A stretch of DNA of 64,000 nt from Gammaproteobacteria bacterium 45_16_T64 (GTDB lineage: Bacteria; Pseudomonadota; Gammaproteobacteria; Pseudomonadales; Ketobacteraceae). Below the pieces are notes generated by a model. The model had not been told where the DNA came from. It worked only from the letters and a program-made list of their open reading frames with translations, and did no database searches. The stretch covers positions 208,740 through 272,739 of the forward strand of contig MABD01000030.1 of assembly GCA_002162955.1 (NCBI GenBank), given 5' to 3'. Positions 36,094 through 43,891 of the stretch are shown piece after piece (positions within the stretch are counted from its first letter, which is position 1; the number at the start of each line of letters is the position of its first letter). The translations under genes were made by a program, and so were the position numbers.

Positions 36094-36690
36094 ATGGAAG
36101 AAGCGTTAGCGCAAGATCGTATGTATCAGTATTTGCATCAGCAATTTGATATGACTGAAGCGGAATGGTCCAAATATGCTGCTGGCATGTCAGTGATCAA
36201 TGTGGATGCAAAATTTATCTTACAAGAAGCGGGTCAGCGGGTAACAAAGTTCTACTTTTTGGTAGAAGGCTTGGTCCGTTTTTATTATGTGACCCCCGAA
36301 GGCAAAGAGCTTAACAAAGGGTTTTATGCGGAAAACAATATTGTTGGTAGTCTTAGTGCACTGATAATGAATGAAGACTGCCGCTTTTATGTGGAGACAC
36401 TCGAGCCTTGTTGTCTGGTGGAATTACCTTACAGCCGTGACGCTGCAATGTGGGCTAATTCATCAGAATGGCAGTTGGTATTTAACCGTTGTTGTCAATT
36501 CATGTTAGTGAGAAATGAACGCAGAGAGGCCGAGCTATTGACCCTGTCCACCAAGCAGCGATTCCTTCAATTTGTACAAAATTTCCCCGAATACCTTGAG
36601 CGTATCCCCCAATACCACATTGCATCGTACCTTGGTATTACCCCGGTTGCGTTATCTAAGTATAAAAATCAATGGCTTAGCGAGCTTTAG
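36094..36690 (+). CDS. Crp/Fnr-type cyclic-nucleotide-binding-like regulator
   Basis: 198 residues. An N-terminal cNMP-binding-like beta barrel (KFYFLVEGLVRFYYVTPEGKEL) is followed by a long dimerisation helix and a short C-terminal helix-turn-helix (IPQYHIASYLGITPVALSKYKNQW). This subfamily lacks the Arg/Ser pocket that marks true cAMP binding, so the ligand is uncertain. It has its own promoter space between a terminator and the nitronate monooxygenase gene 107 bases downstream, which it may regulate. Confidence 0.85.
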   Translation: MEEALAQDRMYQYLHQQFDMTEAEWSKYAAGMSVINVDAKFILQEAGQRVTKFYFLVEGLVRFYYVTPEGKELNKGFYAENNIVGSLSALIMNEDCRFYVETLEPCCLVELPYSRDAAMWANSSEWQLVFNRCCQFMLVRNERREAELLTLSTKQRFLQFVQNFPEYLERIPQYHIASYLGITPVALSKYKNQWLSEL

Positions 36691-36797
36691 CGGTCCTATT
36701 AAACTAGTTTAATGACAGCGGATGTGCCGACATATTACTGTAGGTTTCTTGATATCACATGACCAATGTGACTAACCCGCAGAATGGATGTAGAACT

Positions 36798-37775
36798 ATG
36801 GCAATTCCCGCTCAATTCGAAAATCAACTCGAGCTCCCTATTATTGGTGCTCCGCTGTTTATTATATCGACGCCAGATTTAGTGATTGCGCAATGTAAAG
36901 CCGGTATCGCGGGTAGCTTCCCTGCGCTTAATGCTCGCCCTCAGCCTGAGTTAAGTACCTGGCTAACGCGTATTGAGGATGAATTGGCAGCACATAAAGA
37001 GGAAAACCCTAACGCGGTTATTGCCCCTTATGGCGTTAATCAAATTGTGCATCACTCTAACGATCGGTTGGATGCGGACTTTGAAACGATTATCGAACAT
37101 AAAGTGCCGCTTATTATCACTAGTCTGGGTGTACCAGAGAAAAAATACATCGATCGAATTCACGAATACGGCGGCATCATCATGAGTGATGTCATTAGTG
37201 TGCGTCATGCGAAAAAGGTGATCAGCGCCGGTGTTGATGGACTCATCCTTGTGTGTGCAGGCGCAGGTGGTCATGCAGGAACATTAAGTCCGTTTGCACT
37301 CGTTAGCGAAGTTAGAGAGTTCTTTGATGGTCCCTTGGCGTTATCTGGATCTATCGCAAATGGTCAATCGATCTTATCGACCCAGGCGCTAGGAGCTGAC
37401 TTTGCCTATTTAGGAACCGCCTTTATTGCGACAACAGAAGCGAATGCTGATCAAGGATATAAAGATTCATTGGTAGAATGCGCTGCGAGCGATATCGTCT
37501 ATAGCTCGCTCTTTACTGGTGTGTTAGGTAACTACCTTAAGCCAAGTGTTAAGAATGCCGGGCTTGATCCTGATAATTTGCCTGAAGCAGATAAGACCAA
37601 AATGAACTTTGGTAGCGGCGGTAATACTGGGGCGAAAGCCTGGAAAGATATTTGGGGCGCGGGGCAGGGTACAGGGTCTATTCATGCGGTTGAATCGGTG
37701 GCAGATGTGATGGCTCGATTTAAGCGTGAGTACACAGGTGCGTTGGATAATCTAAAACACGTTGTAAGGGATTAG
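36798..37775 (+). CDS. Nitronate monooxygenase (2-nitropropane dioxygenase family)
   Basis: FMN enzyme that oxidises alkyl nitronates such as propionate 3-nitronate. 325 residues from the ATG at 36798, giving the family's usual MAIPAQF-type start; an ATG at 36759 would add 13 residues. FMN-phosphate loops are GAGGHAG and SGSIANGQSI, with ADFAYLGTAFIAT near 215-228. Class I features (GAPLFIISTPDLVIAQCKAG) are visible. It lies in a cluster with P450 and DUF6506 genes. Role is either detoxification of nitro compounds or oxidation of a related substrate. Confidence 0.9.
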   Translation: MAIPAQFENQLELPIIGAPLFIISTPDLVIAQCKAGIAGSFPALNARPQPELSTWLTRIEDELAAHKEENPNAVIAPYGVNQIVHHSNDRLDADFETIIEHKVPLIITSLGVPEKKYIDRIHEYGGIIMSDVISVRHAKKVISAGVDGLILVCAGAGGHAGTLSPFALVSEVREFFDGPLALSGSIANGQSILSTQALGADFAYLGTAFIATTEANADQGYKDSLVECAASDIVYSSLFTGVLGNYLKPSVKNAGLDPDNLPEADKTKMNFGSGGNTGAKAWKDIWGAGQGTGSIHAVESVADVMARFKREYTGALDNLKHVVRD

Positions 37776-37795
37776 TCGTTTACTATCAGCTTTGC

Positions 37796-37835
37796 GTAAT
37801 TGACAGAGGGCGGGACACTATCTTCTGTCAATTAC
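37796..37835 (+). terminator. Hairpin after nitronate monooxygenase
   Basis: Perfect 12-bp stem GTAATTGACAGA / TCTGTCAATTAC with a 16-base loop, 20 bases after the stop, then an interrupted T run. Probable terminator separating the DUF6506 gene. Confidence 0.65.
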
Positions 37836-37945
37836 AGACTTTCGTTATTTTTCATCACTATAAGCACTATTGATTTTATCAATTTCAGCTTCGGCATTCT
37901 CTAGCGTAATATTCTTAGTTCAATTGCTTATCTAGGAGAGGAATA

Positions 37946-38230
37946 ATGGCGCTGTCGTATTTTGGATTTATTGTTACCGGTGATCGTTTTGAGCAAATGC
38001 AGGGCACGGAGCATTTCAAAATGAAGGTGGTTGGTGTGAGAAAACCAGAGGAGGGTATTAAGGCTGCTCAACAAATGGTTGATGAAGGGGTTCAGCTTAT
38101 TGAACTTTGTGGTGGTTTTGGGCCGGTATGGACAGCCAAAATTATCGATGCAATAGATAAACAAGTACCTGTTGGATCGGTGGGGTATGGTCCAGAATCC
38201 ATTGAACAGATGTATCATTTGTTTAAATAA
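37946..38230 (+). CDS. DUF6506 family protein
   Basis: 94-residue soluble protein. The MVDEGVQLIELCGGFGPVWTAKI stretch and a PVGSVGYGPESIEQMYHLF end match the small DUF6506 family. A strong ribosome-binding site (GGAGAGG) precedes the ATG. The LCGGFGP loop with a conserved Cys suggests a binding or catalytic site. It follows the nitronate monooxygenase by 170 bases with a hairpin between, so co-regulation is possible but not certain. Function unknown. Confidence 0.75.
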   Translation: MALSYFGFIVTGDRFEQMQGTEHFKMKVVGVRKPEEGIKAAQQMVDEGVQLIELCGGFGPVWTAKIIDAIDKQVPVGSVGYGPESIEQMYHLFK

Positions 38231-38291
38231 TTAGGTCATGCTTGATAGGTCACTGCTTGGTATCCAGGGAGTGGCCTCGTGATGTAATCAC

Positions 38292-38750
38292 TTAGTGTGC
38301 GGGGATTTCTAGTAGGACAGTAATGCCTTCGATTTTCTCTAGCTCTCCAAAAAAATACCCAAGTGCAGTTTCACGTTGTGATACGAGCGCTATTATCTCT
38401 TTGGGACTGGGGTATTCCTTGGGAGGACGACCCTTACCGGTAAAAATAAGCCGTGCCCAATGGGATCGCCATTTTGTTTCGCTGGTCTGAATGATTTCAT
38501 CCATAAAGAATTTTCTTGAAGAAGAGTCTTTTCGAAGGTTTAGCGGCGTGGCTTGCGATCCGTTCGGGAATGATCGTATTTTTCCCAAGAAAATATTTTT
38601 AATATCGCTCTTTGATAGGGATAACACGGAATTGTTGGCATTGGTAATGACGTAAAACGAATCCTTGGCGATCGCGGAAAAGGGTAAGGCGAGACATAGC
38701 ATTAGGCCTGTTATTTTAAGGGCGGATCGTATTGCTGTGCTGATGTTCAT
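38292..38750 (-). CDS. Small PstS-like periplasmic binding protein
   Basis: 152 residues: signal peptide (cleavage near AIA-K), then the compact single-lobe phosphate-binding-like domain with KNIFLGKIRSFPNGS, HWARLIFTGKGRPP and ALGYFF. These match the protein encoded at 7940-8374 segment by segment. It lacks the second lobe of true PstS, and no permease follows. Last gene of a three-gene minus-strand unit after a beta-barrel and a solute-binding protein, 13 bases from the barrel. Role is probably sensing or envelope binding. Confidence 0.78.
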   Translation of the reverse strand: MNISTAIRSALKITGLMLCLALPFSAIAKDSFYVITNANNSVLSLSKSDIKNIFLGKIRSFPNGSQATPLNLRKDSSSRKFFMDEIIQTSETKWRSHWARLIFTGKGRPPKEYPSPKEIIALVSQRETALGYFFGELEKIEGITVLLEIPAH

Positions 38751-38763
38751 TACAATCCTCCGG

Positions 38764-40143
38764 TTAAAATATTACGTCGATGACAAAGCTGAGGATATGA
38801 TTAATATCATCCTCAGTGGCGTATTCAAAGAAGCCTGTGGATTCTTTGTTCTCTATTCTACTGAGTTCTAGTTTGCCAATCATTGTCTCACTAAAGGAAT
38901 AGCTTACTCCTAGGGTCAATGAATCACTTTCGTTATCTTCCGTTCCGATGCCGGCATGATTAAATGCAATGAAATTGGCGGCAAGGGTGGGTGATATTAT
39001 TATCAATTGGTCGAGGTCCGAATGGAACCGGTCGTCCTCATTGAGTTCCTTACGGCCAGCAATTGTCATGTGGCTATGCCAGCGCTGCCATTGATATTGT
39101 AAGGTGATGTAGTATCCATCAACGGCGGGTCCACCCTCTGGATTTTTGCGTCTTGCCCACTCTGATTGCAGCGTCCACTGGGATATTGCGAATTGAATTC
39201 CGGCAGTAAGGAAGCGGGTGATTTCTTGATTAGGGTCATGGTATTCCAGTAACTCATCAAGTCCTACGAGTAACAATGCATCGACGAGGGACGCATGGCT
39301 ATCGTTAAAGGGCCAGGGCTCAATGGAGAATTCATACTCCATATACGCGAGTCGAAAGGTGAAGTAGTCTTGCGTAAACGTGGTGCTGATGCCATATAAA
39401 TTATCAAATTCTGCGGTGAAATCCCCGCGTTCAAACACTGATGTTCCTATGAAGGGCTGTGTGCTCCATATCCAATCGCCGATTTGTACAGAATACAGAA
39501 GGTCAACGCCGGTGAGATTGCTCATATTGATGGTGCTGTAGACTTCTGTGGGGGGGCGAATCCAAGGGTACGCTAGGCCAACGTCAAGATAATCGGAAGC
39601 AAGATAAATGGGGAGGCGAAATCGTCCGCCTCGTACCGTTAAGTCAGGTAGTAGTTGATGAGATAGGTAGGCCCAAGATAATTCCGGGTCATAGTTGTTA
39701 ATGGCGGCCTTTGATACAAATTGAAGTGTGGCTACTGTTTTTTCGTCAATCTCAAAATCAAACTGAATGCCGGCGCGAGTATCTTGTTCAAAACTCAATT
39801 GATCATCTAAAATAAAGCGGCCGGAGCCTGCTGTGTACTTGGGAGTCTCTTCTTCACTATTGTTGTTGTCTTCTGGGTCGTTGGGATTATTCCCGCCAGG
39901 GTAAGGTTCTGCATCGGTAATACCTGCACCAAAGCTTAGGAAACCGCTTATTTGTAACTGCTCTTCGAAATCAAATGCAAACGAGACGGGGGATACTAAT
40001 AGCGTGATCAACAATACTATTTGTTGAAGTCTCTCTGGAGCTAAATAGATGTTAGCAAAGCGCATTGTTGGTGTTCTCATTCGACTATCTTGTAGGAGGT
40101 AAGTGTAGTGTTTTTCGAATGCACTTGCCATGTTAGCGGTCAT
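38764..40143 (-). CDS. Porin-like outer-membrane protein
   Basis: 459 residues. An export signal lies near residues 35-57 (QQIVLLITLLVSPVSFAF), so the true start may be an internal ATG (residue 22 or 27) rather than the ATG that overlaps the upstream gene by four bases. The mature part opens with LQISGFLSFGAG and continues as antiparallel strands (TVATLQFVSKAAI, FTFRLAYMEYEFSIEP, SLTLGVSYSFS), ending in a Phe: a porin-like barrel. An acidic Asn/Asp/Glu-rich loop lies near 85-100. Middle gene of a three-gene operon. Confidence 0.82.
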   Translation of the reverse strand: MTANMASAFEKHYTYLLQDSRMRTPTMRFANIYLAPERLQQIVLLITLLVSPVSFAFDFEEQLQISGFLSFGAGITDAEPYPGGNNPNDPEDNNNSEEETPKYTAGSGRFILDDQLSFEQDTRAGIQFDFEIDEKTVATLQFVSKAAINNYDPELSWAYLSHQLLPDLTVRGGRFRLPIYLASDYLDVGLAYPWIRPPTEVYSTINMSNLTGVDLLYSVQIGDWIWSTQPFIGTSVFERGDFTAEFDNLYGISTTFTQDYFTFRLAYMEYEFSIEPWPFNDSHASLVDALLLVGLDELLEYHDPNQEITRFLTAGIQFAISQWTLQSEWARRKNPEGGPAVDGYYITLQYQWQRWHSHMTIAGRKELNEDDRFHSDLDQLIIISPTLAANFIAFNHAGIGTEDNESDSLTLGVSYSFSETMIGKLELSRIENKESTGFFEYATEDDINHILSFVIDVIF

Positions 40144-40877
40144 TGTACGCTATTCATAGAGTTGATCGGCAGCAGTGAGCAAGGGGGAATGTGACGATTA
40201 AACGCGCTGAGAAAGGTAGGGTGTGAGGTTAAAAAAGCGAGACTAAAATAGACACCCATGTTTTTCGTTTGATAGATGATTTCAACATAATCGTCGATTT
40301 TTCGCTGATGTTTCTCAAGTAGTCCTCTAAATACAATGGTGTTTTCCAAGATGGCACCAACCCTATTGGCGTTGATCATTCTAAAAAGAAGGTCTTCAGA
40401 TTTAGGTTTTCCTGCGATGCTAAAGTTATCTTTCTCTAGGGACTTTAACGCATTAGAGGCAAATCTTGCGGAGACGGTCATATGGGCACGAATATATTCG
40501 ACGTCATAATTATTGATGGCAATAGGGACATGTTGTTTTAACGTATAAAACGCACGAGTCTGTGGGATAAAGACATCGCTTTGAGCAGCGTAGCTATCTC
40601 TCACATCATTCTGGGATGCTGAAAAAAAACCGTCTGATTTACCTTCTTTCGTTAGCCCCTGTGCGCGAGCCCACGGGACTTTGTTGATCGTAAACGGTTG
40701 GTTGATCCGGGCCATAATACAGGCGACTGCTCTTACCGCAATTCCGTCAGCGCCGGGATCGATATCTTTGTGGTAGGGAGGCCATGAGGCTTTAGTCGAG
40801 AGGGTGACGATGTGGGGAGAGTGAGCGTATACGCTTACACAGGATAGCCAGAATAATGTGAGCAAGAGTGCTTTCAT
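40140..40877 (-). CDS. Periplasmic solute-binding protein, family 3-like
   Basis: 245 residues from the ATG at 40877, where a clean signal peptide begins (MKALLLTLFWLSCVSVYA); a TTG at 40910 is less likely. The mature sequence resembles amino-acid/quinate-type family 3 binding proteins (ASWPPYHKDIDPGADGIAVRAVACIMARI and VPWARAQGLTKEGKSDGFFSAS). No ABC permease or ATPase gene is adjacent. First gene of an operon with a barrel and a PstS-like protein, an arrangement suggesting sensing or capture rather than classical uptake. Confidence 0.8.
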   Translation of the reverse strand: MKALLLTLFWLSCVSVYAHSPHIVTLSTKASWPPYHKDIDPGADGIAVRAVACIMARINQPFTINKVPWARAQGLTKEGKSDGFFSASQNDVRDSYAAQSDVFIPQTRAFYTLKQHVPIAINNYDVEYIRAHMTVSARFASNALKSLEKDNFSIAGKPKSEDLLFRMINANRVGAILENTIVFRGLLEKHQRKIDDYVEIIYQTKNMGVYFSLAFLTSHPTFLSAFNRHIPPCSLLPINSMNSVQ

Positions 40878-40974
40878 TGTGTACGGCCTATGTGAATGAC
40901 GATTGATCAATTAATAAGCGCAGCTCATTCAATATAGAAGGTATCAGTGTTTTTGCAATAAGTGGGAAAGGGGC

Positions 40975-41571
40975 CTAATTGAGTTTCGGAAGGGACCACT
41001 GCTTATTAATTGCCAGAATTCGAATGACAACGCAGGTTACCATCGACAGGCACTCTGCTACACCAGAGGGGATAGGTAGGTGGTATAGAGCGATATAGAC
41101 TATTCCCCCCATTAATGCGGCTGTGGCGTATATTTCATGCCTAAGCACAAGGGGGATTTCGCTCACGAGCAAGTCACGAATCATGCCACCAAAAGTGCCT
41201 GTGGCCATTCCCATGAATACTGCGACAATAAGAGAGCTTCCGCTAGCGAGTGCGACCTGACAACCAATGACATTAAATAATGCCAAGCCAAACGCGTCAG
41301 ACCATACAAGCCAACGACCAGGAGAGTGCATTCGTGAAATGAAAGGGGTGGCAATAATCGCGGTCGATAAAATCACCCAAAAGTAAGCGTCATCTTGTAT
41401 CCAAAATACCGGTGTTCTTCCTAGGGCGATATCTCGAAACGTACCTCCACCTATAGCGGTGACCATTGCTAAGACAACACCACCATACCAATCCAGTTTC
41501 TTATCTTTTGCTGCGAGCAATCCGGTTAACGCGAATACTGCGGTGCCAAACAGGTCGAACCAATAAATCAT
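40975..41571 (-). CDS. TRIC-family cation channel / UPF0126 membrane protein
   Basis: 198 residues, seven hydrophobic segments in two repeats. The signatures FDLFGTAVFALTG, AMVTAIGGGTFRDIALGR and GTFGGMIRDLLVSEIP are those of the trimeric intracellular cation channel family (YadS/YicG). The two GGxxRD motifs mark the internal repeat. Bacterial homologues conduct monovalent cations, and glycine transport has been proposed for some. Its ATG shares a base with the stop of the PAS-like gene (TAATG), so translation is coupled. Confidence 0.9.
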   Translation of the reverse strand: MIYWFDLFGTAVFALTGLLAAKDKKLDWYGGVVLAMVTAIGGGTFRDIALGRTPVFWIQDDAYFWVILSTAIIATPFISRMHSPGRWLVWSDAFGLALFNVIGCQVALASGSSLIVAVFMGMATGTFGGMIRDLLVSEIPLVLRHEIYATAALMGGIVYIALYHLPIPSGVAECLSMVTCVVIRILAINKQWSLPKLN

Positions 41572-42680
41572 TACTCACTCGTTGTCATCGCGAGACCCGC
41601 TAGGTCTTGTCTTACTTTGGTTAGGTTTCTATCGATGGCGACTTCTGTACTATACAGCGCGACTAAGTGATCCATACCTTCATTGATCACTTTTAGGATT
41701 TGCTCTTCTTGTACTTCGTCGAGATCGAGGCTACAGAATGCGGAGTGTACTCCAGACAAGGTTGTATTGATAGCGGCACTTATTTTCGAACTATGATCGT
41801 TGAACATAGAATCAATATAGCCCAGGGCATCACTACTCATTGATATGGCTTCCAACAAGGTCGAGTCTTTCTTGGCATCAACGGTCTTTCGCAAGAGCAG
41901 TGAGTTGATCACCCCTTCAGCCCCTTCAACTAACAATGCAAGGTGGTCTTTATAGCGCCCGTAACGTTCAGGTTCATCAACCGGCATATTCTTGATTAAC
42001 ACGGTAATATGCTCGTCATTGACCAGCGTTCGTTGTTTGTGGTGAATAAAACGATCACAGCGATGTGCCTTTTTCATGAGTTCATCATCACGGCTATGGC
42101 GTACGCCATCGCTTTCAAATATTAGATAGTGATCATCTAAAAAAAGGCACAGGGATGAGCGTAATCCAAGCTCATTTAATGTGGAGAAACATAATTGGGA
42201 GAGCGAAGCGAAATCGTTGATACGATTACAATCATTCATAAAACGAACAAGATTACCTTGTTCACTCTGCATTCGTAGTAATTCGTGAGCAGCAGCTTTG
42301 CTAGCATTGGACTGTTGTTGATGTCTATCAAGAGAATCTAGATTATCAAAATGAATGAGTACAAAATAGTGATTATCATCTTCGGAAATTTGATTGAAAA
42401 AATTAAAAAATAGCGGGAGTGAATTATCGTCATTTTCATTATCAAAACACAGCTGTATCCCTGGGTCCGAAATGGCGGAGACAGAAAGGTTACGTTGCAT
42501 AAAGTCGGCTAACGTTGTTTTACTGTGGGAGGAGAGTGCATTAAAAATATTGGATGTTAACGTTGGTGATTGTAAGGGAGGGATTTTCTGGTTGTTATAG
42601 GCAATGTGCCCGTTCGTATCAATCGCAATGACCGCGCCTGGAAATGTATCCCATGTGGCTTTTTCGAGAAACCGTTGCAT
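41571..42680 (-). CDS. PAS-like signalling protein of unknown output
   Basis: 369 residues. The N-terminus reads as a PAS fold (AVIAIDTNGHIAYNNQ) to about residue 125. A helical linker rich in Gln and Ala follows, then a GAF-like segment (LRSSLCLFLDDHYLIFESDG) to about 260, and a C-terminal helical region ending in a coiled coil. No kinase, GGDEF, EAL or DNA-binding motif is present. AGGGG lies six bases before the ATG. It is coupled to the TRIC channel gene. I do not recognise a family name. Confidence 0.72.
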   Translation of the reverse strand: MQRFLEKATWDTFPGAVIAIDTNGHIAYNNQKIPPLQSPTLTSNIFNALSSHSKTTLADFMQRNLSVSAISDPGIQLCFDNENDDNSLPLFFNFFNQISEDDNHYFVLIHFDNLDSLDRHQQQSNASKAAAHELLRMQSEQGNLVRFMNDCNRINDFASLSQLCFSTLNELGLRSSLCLFLDDHYLIFESDGVRHSRDDELMKKAHRCDRFIHHKQRTLVNDEHITVLIKNMPVDEPERYGRYKDHLALLVEGAEGVINSLLLRKTVDAKKDSTLLEAISMSSDALGYIDSMFNDHSSKISAAINTTLSGVHSAFCSLDLDEVQEEQILKVINEGMDHLVALYSTEVAIDRNLTKVRQDLAGLAMTTSE

Positions 42681-42782
42681 CTAGTACCCCTAGAAATGAA
42701 TACAAGCTAAGAATAACGCTAAAGAGAATATATATTTTTTTCGTATATAGTTATGTATAGATTGTATAGGGGGAATTGGCCA

Positions 42783-42843
42783 AGTTCTAGGTGAAAAGGA
42801 GAGAAAAGCCAATGCACTTGGCTCGCATTGGCTGTCTAGAACT
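42783..42843 (-). terminator. Nested hairpin after the crotonase gene
   Basis: Inner perfect 9-bp stem AGCCAATGC / GCATTGGCT with a 9-base loop, enclosed by an outer perfect pair AGTTCTAG / CTAGAACT. On the minus strand the inner stem is followed by TTTCTC, directly after the crotonase stop, so it is a probable intrinsic terminator. The outer pair is an alternative fold. Confidence 0.78.
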
Positions 42844-42858
42844 AATGGTTATAAAGAA

Positions 42859-43737
42859 TCATTTCCACCAAGGGTAAAAGTCAGGCATATCCTCTGAGAC
42901 CGTAGAGGTGAATTCAGGCGCGCGTTTTTCAAGGAAAGAGGCTACCCCTTCTTTACCATCCACAAGGCTAGTGTAGAACATCGCGAGAGAGTCAATTTTG
43001 TGAGCTTCTAACGGGTGATCTAGTGCCGAGTTTCTGTAGAGCATCTGGCGGGTTAATGCCGTGGCTACGGGGGAGCGGTTGTCGGCAATCCTACGGGCAA
43101 TTTTGTAGGCTTCTTCTAATAAAGCCTCTGGTGCATAAACGCCTTTTACTAATCGCCCTTCTTTCGCAGCTTCTGGCGTGAGTATCTCTGCGCTGTATAC
43201 CCATTCTAAGGCTTGGGAAATGCCAACAATTTTAGGCAAGAACCAGCTTGAACAAGCTTCAGGAACGATACCAAGTTTGTTAAAAACAAAACCAATACGG
43301 GCTTTTTCTGAGGCGAGTCGAATATCCATTGCCAGAGTCATGGTTGCGCCAATACCGACGGCGGCGCCGTTAATAGCAGCGATAACGGGTTTTGTGCATT
43401 CGTAGATGGCCAGGGTGACTCTACCGCCAGTATCCCTAACGTTGTGAAATATTTCTGGGTCATCCAATCGGTTATTTACATCATCGATCGTTGGCTGGAG
43501 ATTTTCGTCGAGACCAAACACATTGTTATCTGCAGACAAATCCATACCTGCACAAAATGCTTTCCCTGCGCCGGTAACGACGATGGCGCGTACCTCATCA
43601 TCTTGACTTGCTGTGGTAAAAGCTTCAACTAATTCGTTGGCCATTTCTACCGTAAAGGAGTTAAGTTGCTCAGGTCTGTCTAATGTAAGGGTTAATATAT
43701 AATCAGCTACTTCGTAACGTAAGGTGTTATAGGGCAT
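42859..43737 (-). CDS. Enoyl-CoA hydratase/isomerase (crotonase) family protein
   Basis: 292 residues. The oxyanion-hole segments are present: AFCAGMDLSADN and INGAAVGIGATMTLAMDIRLAS, the latter also carrying the CoA-binding fold. In the catalytic region, LGIVPEACSSWFLP holds one Glu at the position of the second catalytic acid; the first acid is not in the classical hydratase context, so dehydration/hydration is not certain. Family members act in beta-oxidation and related acyl-CoA pathways. Single gene. Confidence 0.92.
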   Translation of the reverse strand: MPYNTLRYEVADYILTLTLDRPEQLNSFTVEMANELVEAFTTASQDDEVRAIVVTGAGKAFCAGMDLSADNNVFGLDENLQPTIDDVNNRLDDPEIFHNVRDTGGRVTLAIYECTKPVIAAINGAAVGIGATMTLAMDIRLASEKARIGFVFNKLGIVPEACSSWFLPKIVGISQALEWVYSAEILTPEAAKEGRLVKGVYAPEALLEEAYKIARRIADNRSPVATALTRQMLYRNSALDHPLEAHKIDSLAMFYTSLVDGKEGVASFLEKRAPEFTSTVSEDMPDFYPWWK

Positions 43738-43837
43738 GCCTTTTCTCTCGATAGGTGTGAGACGAATGAATAGCGTTTTCCGCTAAAAACAGGCTTTAAT
43801 ATAACGTAGGATTTTTAATGGGTCTACAGCGTGTTTC

Positions 43838-43871
43838 ATTGGGCCTAAAGTGAATGCTGACTTGGCCCAAT
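43838..43871 (-). terminator. Hairpin after the RND pump operon
   Basis: Perfect 8-bp stem ATTGGGCC / GGCCCAAT with an 18-base loop, 20 bases after the pump's stop on the minus strand. There is no T run, so this is a weak or Rho-assisted terminator candidate. Confidence 0.45.
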
Positions 43872-43891
43872 ATGAGTGAAAATCGAAGGCA

